DNA of 8,915 nt from Verrucomicrobiaceae bacterium (GTDB lineage: Bacteria > Verrucomicrobiota > Verrucomicrobiae > Verrucomicrobiales > Akkermansiaceae), in NCBI GenBank assembly GCA_003820635.1, contig RPOS01000126.1, positions 1-8,915 on the forward strand, read 5' to 3'. A program made the position numbers and the translations under genes. Each line of letters opens with the position of its first letter. Position 1 is the first letter of the stretch. The notes below the pieces were generated by a model. The model had not been told where the DNA came from. It saw only the letters and a list, made by a program, of their open reading frames with translations, and did not search any database. This document shows positions 1 through 8,915 of the stretch, one piece after another.

Positions 1-174
1 CCGAATGAAATGGCGGTAGGCGTGGGCCGTGATGGCAAACCCGTCGGGGACTTTCACCCCCATGCCCGCGAGTTCGCGGACCATTTCGCCAAGCGAGGCA
101 TTCTTGCCGCCCACGAGCGGAATATCATCGCTGGTAAGCTCTCCGAACCATTGGATCAAAGGAGTGGCATTCAT
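1..174 (-). CDS. ppsA: Phosphoenolpyruvate synthase, N-terminal fragment (3' end outside window)
   Basis: The 58 visible codons start at ATG 174-172 and stay open to the left edge. PEP synthase converts pyruvate, ATP and water to phosphoenolpyruvate, AMP and phosphate in the cytoplasm, opening gluconeogenesis from pyruvate. Residues 21-31 read VGGKNASLGEM, and residues 39-49 read GVKVPDGFAIT. These are the signature start of the ATP-binding (PPDK N-terminal) domain, and the fragment follows the E. coli PpsA N-terminus as I remember it, including the preceding WF.EL segment. Pyruvate phosphate dikinase and pyruvate-water dikinase-like proteins share this domain, but the GKNASLGEM...GVKVP pattern favours PpsA. 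The catalytic histidine and the PEP-binding domain lie outside the window. No Shine-Dalgarno sequence precedes the start. The gene is transcribed divergently from the FKBP gene, 199 bases away. Confidence 0.9.
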   Translation of the reverse strand, partial: MNATPLIQWFGELTSDDIPLVGGKNASLGEMVRELAGMGVKVPDGFAITAHAYRHFIR

Positions 175-373
175 GGCGGTAGAAGGATGGAGTCAGTAAA
201 TATTCGTCCATTTCACCCGAATTTGCGATAGGGGCCGGCACTCACTCGCGCCGGGTGTTTCCACTCGGCGCGCCATCAGGGATCGCACTAAAATGGGTCG
301 CGTACATTGCAAAAACCTGTGCTCGACACCCACTTTCCGGCTGTCTAGCTTTCCCGCCCACACCAAAAACAAC
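175..373. promoter_or_regulatory. Divergent intergenic region between ppsA and the FKBP gene
   Basis: This 199-base stretch separates two divergent starts, so promoters for both genes should lie here. It contains a GC-rich block at 235-274: a CCGGC/GCCGG inverted pair (235-239 with 250-254) and two related copies of CACTCG followed by a GC-rich tail (near 244 and 262). These could form a hairpin or an operator, but I cannot assign a regulator. On the ppsA side there is an AT-rich patch around 195-205, but no convincing paired -35/-10 elements. No RNA gene was recognised. Confidence 0.4.
323..351 (+). promoter_or_regulatory. Possible sigma70-type promoter of the FKBP gene
   Basis: TCGACA at 323-328 differs from the -35 consensus TTGACA at one base. 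It is followed, after an optimal 17-base spacer, by TAGCTT at 346-351, which matches only three of six bases of TATAAT. Transcription would start near 358, leaving a leader of about 16 bases before the ATG at 374. The weak -10 makes this tentative. Confidence 0.3.
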
Positions 374-1204
374 ATGATTCGCAAATTCATCCCCGGCGCC
401 CTGGCCATCGGTCTCGCCGCCACCACCTCCGCCCAGACTCCCGCCGCTGCACCCAAGGAGGGAGCCGCAACGCCACCAGTCGAAGCCCCCGCCGCTCCCA
501 AGCTCGATCCGGCCGTCGTCAAGAGCGACTCTTCCTACGCGCTGGGCTTCCGCACCGGCAGCACCTTCAGCCAGCAGTTCGGCCGCTTCGGTGTGGGCCA
601 CGCCGACCTTGATCAGGAAAATTTCATCAAGGGCTTCATGGCCGCGCTAAAGAATGGCAAGCCCGAGATTGGCGAAGAAAAACTCCAAGCCGCCATGCAG
701 GCTCTTGGCGACATGCTCCAGAGCCGCGAAAAGGAAACCGCCGCCGCCAACCTTGAGGCCGGGAAGAAGTTCCTCGAGGAAAACGCCAAGCGCGAAGGCG
801 TCATCACCACCAAGAGCGGCCTTCAATACGAGATCATCAACAAGGGCGGCGATGAGAAATACGCCGCTCCCAAAGAGGGTGAAGAGGACAACAAGCAGTT
901 CCTCGTCAACTACAAGGGCACTCTCATCGACGGCAAGGAATTCGACGCCTCGCCTCCCGGCCAGCCCGTTCCGATGACCCTCCAGGTCGTCGAGGGCTTC
1001 AAGGAAGCGCTCACCACCATGCCGGTCGGCGCGAAATGGAAACTCTTCCTGCCCTCCAACCTCGCCTATGGCGAAGAGCGCCGCAGCGCAGACATCGGAC
1101 CGAACTGCGCCTTGGTTTTCGAACTGGAACTCACCAAGATCGAGGACGCCCCGGCCCAGCAAGCCATGCCCTTCCCGATGCCCCAGGGCCAGCCGGGCGA
1201 GTGA
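374..1204 (+). CDS. Exported FKBP-type peptidyl-prolyl cis-trans isomerase (FkpA/Mip-like)
   Basis: A 276-residue protein predicted to catalyse proline cis-trans isomerisation and assist folding outside the cytoplasm. Residues 1-20 form a signal peptide: MIRK, then a hydrophobic core, with likely cleavage at TSA-QT. A Pro/Ala-rich linker (22-45) follows, then a helical FKBP N-terminal dimerisation-type domain (about 50-145; SYALGFRTG, a long charged helix, KFLEENAKREGV). The FKBP catalytic domain spans about 147-257. Its motifs are GLQYEII (149-155), VNYKGTLIDGKEFDAS (178-193), NLAYGEE (229-235) and ALVFELELTKIE (246-257). Pocket residues Y180, F190, D191, Y232 and F249 are present, but the usual tryptophan is F209. 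The end is a Pro/Gln-rich tail. ATG 374 was chosen because it places the signal peptide at the N-terminus; an in-frame ATG at 293 would bury it behind 27 unrelated residues. No Shine-Dalgarno sequence is seen. The gene looks monocistronic, with its own terminator. Confidence 0.92.
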   Translation: MIRKFIPGALAIGLAATTSAQTPAAAPKEGAATPPVEAPAAPKLDPAVVKSDSSYALGFRTGSTFSQQFGRFGVGHADLDQENFIKGFMAALKNGKPEIGEEKLQAAMQALGDMLQSREKETAAANLEAGKKFLEENAKREGVITTKSGLQYEIINKGGDEKYAAPKEGEEDNKQFLVNYKGTLIDGKEFDASPPGQPVPMTLQVVEGFKEALTTMPVGAKWKLFLPSNLAYGEERRSADIGPNCALVFELELTKIEDAPAQQAMPFPMPQGQPGE

Positions 1205-1225
1205 TCCGCAGCTCCGGAAACTTCC

Positions 1226-1259
1226 ATCCCATCGGTCATGCCGGCCGATGGGATTTTTT
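1226..1259 (+). terminator. Rho-independent terminator after the FKBP gene
   Basis: A perfect 10-bp stem pairs 1226-1235 (ATCCCATCGG) with 1245-1254 (CCGATGGGAT) around a 9-base loop. The stem may extend inward by a T-G and a C-G pair. A run of six T residues (1254-1259) follows directly. It starts 22 bases past the FKBP stop codon and ends 40 bases before the SNF2 start, so it separates the two same-strand genes into different transcription units. Confidence 0.88.
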
Positions 1260-1298
1260 GTGGCCATTCCCATCAATCCATCATTTGAAATCCCCTGC

Positions 1299-4200
1299 AT
1301 GAGCGAATGGAGCGAACAAACCCTGCGCACGGCCGCCTCGTGGAAGGCCTTCAAGGACGGCAAGGCGCTCTTTGAAAACGGTGCCGTAGGCGATGTGAAA
1401 ACCAGCCCCAGCGGCTGGCGCGGCACGGTGCATTCCGGCAAGCGGCCGGTCCGCGTGAGCGTCACCCTCAAGTCCGCCACGGATCTCGAAACCCGCTGTT
1501 CCTGCCCGGAAAACCAGGCCAGTGGGGAATTCTGCAGTCACGCCGTAGCCACTGGCCTCGCCACGCTCGCCGTCAGCACTTCCTCCAAGAGCCGATCTGT
1601 GCCGGAACCACCCACCGCCATGCCGCGGGATCTCTTGCTGCCGCCGAATTGGCATCAGGCACTGGAACGGGGTAAGCTCAGCGCCACCGCAACACCGTCC
1701 TCCCGCGCCCCTGCGGATCCCGTGGACCTCCGTCTGGCCGCATGGCTCACCGCCGAACGGGTGGCGGATACTCCGAGCCTTCACCTCCACCTCGACGCTC
1801 CCCTTACCGCAAGCTTTCTCGATGCCATCGCCGGACACCCCGCGGTCTTTGCCGGCAAGGATCGCCAGCCGCTCAGCGTGACCACCGGCCATCGCATCCA
1901 CCTCGCCGATGCGGCGCTTGAGGACGGGCAAGTGTCACTCAAACCCGCGGCGGATGGCGGATCGTGGATCGAAATCGGCGGCTCATTCTGGCAGGCCGGG
2001 CCGGATTTCCTCAAACGCGTCGGCACTGCAGCCCCCCCCGCTCCGCTGCGCGGGGCGATCCAGCCCCTGGCCCATGGCAAGCCCTTCAGGGTTCCGCTGA
2101 GAGAACTTCTGGCAAATCTGGACGCATGGCAGGACTGGCTCGCCTTCCCCAGTGGCGGCTGGCTCGACTCGCTTCACTTCATCCCCGCCAAGGCGGACTT
2201 CCTGCTCGCGCTGGATGGCTCGCACCAACAAGTAGAAGCGCGCCTCACGGTGGCATACCCCGATTCCCAGCCCGTGATACCCGGCCTGGGAAATCCCGCC
2301 CATTTGCCGCGACTCTGCGAGGAACTCTGCGAAATCCGCGATTCCGGCGCGGAGCAGCGCGCCGTCGAGCGCCTCGAAAAATCCGGATTCCATGCCAGCG
2401 ACCGCGGCAGCGGCATTTGGACGCTGCGCGGCGAAGAGGCAGTGCTCCGGTTTCTCTCCCAGACACTTCCCGCCCTGCGCCAGAACTGGCAGGTTTCCCA
2501 AAGCCTGCGCTTCGCCAAAGCTCACCAACAAATCGCCGTCGTCTCTCCCCGGATCGAAGTTCTTGGTTCCGGCAATGATTGGTTGAGCTTCAATCTTAAA
2601 TTTCAAACAGACGATGGAATTCAGGTGCCGCGCGAGGAAATCCAGCGCCTCCTGCGCTCCGGCAAGCACTCGGGCCGGACTTCCGGCGGACGTCATCTGG
2701 TCCTCTCCAGCGATCTTGCCGACGTGATCGAACCGCTCTTTTCAGAGCTCGATTTGCAACAGAAAGACGGTCACTACGAAGCTTCTTCACGCTCCGCAGA
2801 TGTAATCTTGGAAATTCGTAAAAAAATCCAAGGATCATTGCTTTCAAATGATTTAAATAATTTATCCACATTTGAAAATCCGTCCACTCTTGATGCCACG
2901 CTCCGGCCTTATCAACAACACGGATCGGCATGGCTACTGGACCGCATCAAGCGCTTCGGCGGAGCCTTGCTGGCTGATGACATGGGGCTTGGAAAAACAC
3001 TTCAAACGATCGCTTTGATCGAAAGCTTATTCGCCCGCAAAGAAGCAGACAGCGGCGTGGTGTTGGTGGTGGCAACCGCCTCGCTCCTGGGAAATTGGCG
3101 CGCCGAATTCGGCCGCTTCGCCCCCGCCCGGCGCGTGCGCATCCTGCACGGCGGCGGTCGCGAGCGGGAACAAGAGGCACTGAAACCCGGCGAGGTAGCT
3201 CTGACCAGCTACGGCACGCTCGCACGGGATTTGGCTTGGCACCTGAGGCAAGACTACCGGGCGGTGGTGGTGGACGAGGCGAGCCTGATGCGCAATCCGG
3301 ACACGGATCACGCCAAGGCCGTCTCCAAGCTCCGCAGCAAGCACCGCATCGCCCTCACCGGCACCCCCGTGGAAAATGGCGTGCGGGATTTGTGGTCGGT
3401 CTTCCGCTTCATCCAGCCCGGCTGGCTGGGCGGGCGGGAGGACTTTCGCGCCCGCTATGAAGTGCCGCTCGCCAGCGGTGAGTCCGCCGATGCGGTGATG
3501 GAGCGGTTGAAGCTCAAAATTTCCCCATTCATTCTCCGCCGGACCAAGGAGCAGGTGGCACCGGAACTGCCGTCGAAACTCCTGATCGACGAGTTTTGCG
3601 AACTCAGCCATGACCAACAAGCTGTCTATCGCGATCTCCTCGCCGAGGGTCGTAGGCAGGTCGAATCGATCGCCGATTCCGGGAACTCGGGCGCGGCCCG
3701 CATGCAGATGCTCACCACCCTGCTGCGCCTGCGCCAGAGTTGCTGTGATTTGAGTCTCTTTGGAAACGATCGTTTTAATCAACTTGCCATCTCCCGTCGA
3801 TCGGCCAAGCTCGAACGCTTGTTGGAATTACTGGAAGAGGCTGTGAATGGAAATCACCGAGTTCTGGTTTTCAGCCAATTCCAGAAACAATTACTGGAAG
3901 TCGAGAAATGCATATCAGAGCGTGGCTGGACTTGTTTGAGGCTCGATGGCCAGACCCGCAACCGTCATGAGATGGTGGAAAAGTTTCAAGATCCACAGGG
4001 GCCGCCGGTGTTTTTGATCAGCCTGAAGGCAGGTGGCTACGGTCTGAATCTGACGGCGGCGGACACCGTGATCCATTTCGATCCGTGGTGGAATCCGGCA
4101 GCCGAGACCCAAGCCACCGACCGAGCCCACCGGATCGGCCAGACCCGCCCGGTGACGATTTACCGCCTGCTCACCCGGGGCACGGTGGAGGAACAGGTGT

Positions 4201-4313
4201 TGCGCCTGCAGGCCAGGAAACGCGAGTTGGCCACCGCCATCGACGAATCCGGCGGCGGGGAGGCGGCAGGCTGGAGCCTCGGTGATTTGAAGTCGGTGAT
4301 CACGGGTGGCTGA
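1299..4313 (+). CDS. SWIM zinc-finger SNF2-family DNA-dependent ATPase/helicase
   Basis: A 1004-residue cytoplasmic protein. Residues 67-81 form a SWIM zinc finger (C67, C69, C79, H81), a likely nucleic-acid or protein contact. Residues 100-500 form a poorly conserved region where bacterial SNF2-associated domains normally sit. From about 540 comes the two-lobed SNF2 motor: RPYQQHG Q-like motif, Walker A DMGLGKT (561-567), motif II DEAS (659-662), LTGTPVEN (motif III), the second lobe with VLVFSQF and LRLDGQT, SLKAGGYGLNL (motif V) and ATDRAHRIGQ (motif VI). Family members use ATP to translocate on double-stranded DNA and remodel protein-DNA complexes; the substrate here is unknown. Motif II is normally DEAH or DEAQ. 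ATG 1299 was chosen because it lies just upstream of conserved sequence and past the FKBP terminator; the frame is open further upstream only inside the FKBP gene. No Shine-Dalgarno sequence is visible. AT-rich patches occur near 2800-2880 and 3755-3920. Confidence 0.93.
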   Translation: MSEWSEQTLRTAASWKAFKDGKALFENGAVGDVKTSPSGWRGTVHSGKRPVRVSVTLKSATDLETRCSCPENQASGEFCSHAVATGLATLAVSTSSKSRSVPEPPTAMPRDLLLPPNWHQALERGKLSATATPSSRAPADPVDLRLAAWLTAERVADTPSLHLHLDAPLTASFLDAIAGHPAVFAGKDRQPLSVTTGHRIHLADAALEDGQVSLKPAADGGSWIEIGGSFWQAGPDFLKRVGTAAPPAPLRGAIQPLAHGKPFRVPLRELLANLDAWQDWLAFPSGGWLDSLHFIPAKADFLLALDGSHQQVEARLTVAYPDSQPVIPGLGNPAHLPRLCEELCEIRDSGAEQRAVERLEKSGFHASDRGSGIWTLRGEEAVLRFLSQTLPALRQNWQVSQSLRFAKAHQQIAVVSPRIEVLGSGNDWLSFNLKFQTDDGIQVPREEIQRLLRSGKHSGRTSGGRHLVLSSDLADVIEPLFSELDLQQKDGHYEASSRSADVILEIRKKIQGSLLSNDLNNLSTFENPSTLDATLRPYQQHGSAWLLDRIKRFGGALLADDMGLGKTLQTIALIESLFARKEADSGVVLVVATASLLGNWRAEFGRFAPARRVRILHGGGREREQEALKPGEVALTSYGTLARDLAWHLRQDYRAVVVDEASLMRNPDTDHAKAVSKLRSKHRIALTGTPVENGVRDLWSVFRFIQPGWLGGREDFRARYEVPLASGESADAVMERLKLKISPFILRRTKEQVAPELPSKLLIDEFCELSHDQQAVYRDLLAEGRRQVESIADSGNSGAARMQMLTTLLRLRQSCCDLSLFGNDRFNQLAISRRSAKLERLLELLEEAVNGNHRVLVFSQFQKQLLEVEKCISERGWTCLRLDGQTRNRHEMVEKFQDPQGPPVFLISLKAGGYGLNLTAADTVIHFDPWWNPAAETQATDRAHRIGQTRPVTIYRLLTRGTVEEQVLRLQARKRELATAIDESGGGEAAGWSLGDLKSVITGG

Positions 4314-4479
4314 CCAGCGCCGGATGCAGCGCGGTGCGGCCGGTGCCATCGTGGATCTGGTGGCGGCAACTGGTGTCTGGCGCGGCGAGGATGGCATCGT
4401 CCGGCAGCGCGCGGGCTGCGGGGAAGAGAACGAGTTCTCCGACATTCATGGAAACTTCGTAGTGCTCTTTCTCATATCC
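4300..4479 (-). pseudogene. C-terminal remnant of an FAD-linked/Fe-S (CCG-domain) oxidoreductase
   Basis: Reading the minus strand from GGA at 4479 gives 59 residues and a TGA at 4302-4300. It begins GYEKEHYEVSMNVGELVLFP and continues through APDTSCRHQI and HDGTGRTALHPA. From memory this matches the C-terminal end of large two-part dehydrogenases (YdiJ/D-2-hydroxyacid dehydrogenase or glycolate-oxidase type), in which an FAD domain is fused to a 4Fe-4S and CCG-domain half. GYE.EHYEVS normally follows the CCG.AG.FG motif directly, and SCRHQI carries a late conserved cysteine. Here everything upstream, including the CCG motif, the Fe-S clusters and the FAD domain, is missing, and the sequence runs into a transposase remnant. 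No start codon is expected, so this is a non-functional fragment. It overlaps the end of the SNF2 gene tail to tail by 14 bases. The exact subfamily is uncertain. Confidence 0.72.
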
Positions 4480-4973
4480 TCCTGTCTGCCGTATCGAGGG
4501 ATCACGGTGGAGTCCCAGTCGGCCACGGCATGGGGTGGGATGGCGTGATGGATGATTTGCTCGGCGGGAGTAAACCAGGCTTCCACTTGGGCGGCGTCAA
4601 GATCCGCACAAAGCCTGCGGAAGGCATCCTCGCCGCACAGAGCCGGCCTTTGTGTATGCCGGTGATTCTGGCCACTGCCTCGTCGTCTTGAAGACGGCGG
4701 CCATGGGCGTAACGGGTGCCACCGATCAGGCAGTTGAGGGAGAAGGTTTTGAGGATGTCGGCCACGGGCGTGGCGTTAGGGCTGGTGCGTGGAAAGCTCG
4801 GTGATCGCTCCGCAGTGTTCGAGAAAGTGATCCCACGCCACCAATCCGCCATACGGGGTGAGCGCCTCGTCGCTGCCGCGCAGGTGAAATTGCCCGCCTG
4901 CAGGCAGGAATTTGAAATCCAGTTCTCCTTCACCCATTGGGTGGACCTGTGAATCGTTGGTTTTCGTCTTCAA
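4477..4973 (-). pseudogene. Frameshifted, truncated IS1380-family transposase remnant
   Basis: Three minus-strand segments in two frames together read as the N-terminal third of an IS1380-type DDE transposase. Segment one (4973 to about 4790; possible starts TTG 4973 or ATG 4937) includes DEALTPYGGLVAWDHFLEHCG, then stops at 4778-4776. Segment two (about 4790 to 4655), in the next frame, reads SPNATPVADILKTFSLNCLI, then GGTRYAHGRRLQDDEAVARI. Segment three (about 4655 to 4477), back in the first frame, reads CGEDAFRRLCADLDAAQVEA and then ADWDSTVIPRYGRQED. DWDST holds the first catalytic aspartate. At least two frameshifts are needed, and the first may include a small deletion. Family members are normally well over 400 residues; only about 155 remain, and the other catalytic residues are absent. 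The remnant abuts the oxidoreductase fragment. No terminal inverted repeats or target duplication were identified. Confidence 0.8.
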
Positions 4974-5002
4974 ACGCAGCTACAATAAGCTCTTGCGCCT
5001 GT

Positions 5003-5039
5003 CTTCATCAATCTCAACTGCGGATTAGAGATTGAGAAG
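5003..5039. repeat. Imperfect inverted repeat between the transposase remnant and rpoC
   Basis: CTTC-AT-CAATCTC (5003-5015) pairs with GAGATTG-A-GAAG (5028-5039) around a 12-base loop. That is seven contiguous base pairs, a small bulge, then four more. Neither strand shows a T-run after it, so it does not resemble an intrinsic terminator. It could be a decayed element end, a structured RNA remnant or chance. Confidence 0.4.
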
Positions 5040-5082
5040 CGTGAACGGAGCCTCCGAGTTGAGTGCAATGATACCGTAGCAA

Positions 5083-5118
5083 CAAAACGTCCCCGGAGGA
5101 TGCTTCCCCCGGGGACGT
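5083..5118 (-). terminator. Rho-independent terminator of rpoC
   Basis: A perfect 10-bp GC-rich stem pairs 5087-5096 (ACGTCCCCGG) with 5109-5118 (CCGGGGACGT). The 12-base loop can itself add a GGA/TCC pairing. On the minus strand the stem runs into TTTTGTT. It lies 25 bases past the rpoC stop codon and would end the rpoB-rpoC type transcript before the pseudogene region. Confidence 0.85.
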
Positions 5119-5143
5119 GACAGATACGATTTGAAGCCCGAGC

Positions 5144-8915
<3,772 letters not shown>

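Noticed and set aside
293..373. Upstream in-frame ATG for the FKBP gene
   Set aside because: It would add 27 unrelated residues before a clear signal peptide and would place the possible promoter inside the coding region.
1068..1298. Upstream in-frame start for the SNF2 gene
   Set aside because: The extension overlaps the FKBP coding region and its terminator and has low-complexity shadow composition. ATG 1299 lies just before recognisable sequence.
647..1480. 277-codon minus-strand open frame
   Set aside because: It runs antisense through the FKBP gene, its terminator and the SNF2 start, so it cannot coexist with those better-supported features.
4306..4548. 80-codon plus-strand frame after the SNF2 gene
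   Set aside because: It is antisense to the oxidoreductase and transposase remnants and shows no protein features of its own.
4502..4933. 143-codon minus-strand frame as a standalone hypothetical protein
   Set aside because: Only its middle matches transposase sequence. The similarity begins and ends in the other frame, so it is one piece of a frameshifted pseudogene.

Overview
The window looks like ordinary chromosome from a GC-rich bacterium, most likely a member of the Verrucomicrobiota. This placement is inference: it rests on the RpoC sequence carrying a trigger-loop insertion, the style of the IS1380-type transposase remnant, the lack of visible Shine-Dalgarno sequences, and the SWIM/SNF2 and FKBP proteins. 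No database comparison was possible.

Layout, left to right. (1) Positions 1-174, minus strand: the first 58 codons of phosphoenolpyruvate synthase (ppsA), running off the left edge. (2) Positions 175-373: a divergent intergenic region with a possible promoter for the next gene. (3) Positions 374-1204, plus strand: an exported FKBP-type peptidyl-prolyl isomerase, followed by a clear rho-independent terminator at 1226-1259. (4) Positions 1299-4313, plus strand: a 1004-residue SWIM-zinc-finger/SNF2-family ATPase. (5) Positions 4300-5000, minus strand: a gene graveyard. It holds the last 59 codons of an FAD/Fe-S oxidoreductase, joined to a frameshifted, truncated IS1380-family transposase. (6) Positions 5003-5143: an imperfect inverted repeat and the rpoC terminator. 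(7) Positions 5144-8915, minus strand: most of rpoC (RNA polymerase beta' subunit), running off the right edge at its 5' end.

The intact genes do not form a pathway: they are housekeeping or general-maintenance genes (central carbon metabolism, envelope protein folding, DNA/chromatin remodelling, transcription) in separate transcription units. I see no new defence, mobile or biosynthetic system. The most informative part is the 4300-4973 scar. No complete reading frame explains it, but frame-by-frame reading shows two unrelated broken genes abutting within a few bases. Secondary points are an atypical Walker B motif (DEAS) in the SNF2 protein, AT-rich patches at its domain boundaries including an A7 run, and an SI3-like insertion in RpoC.
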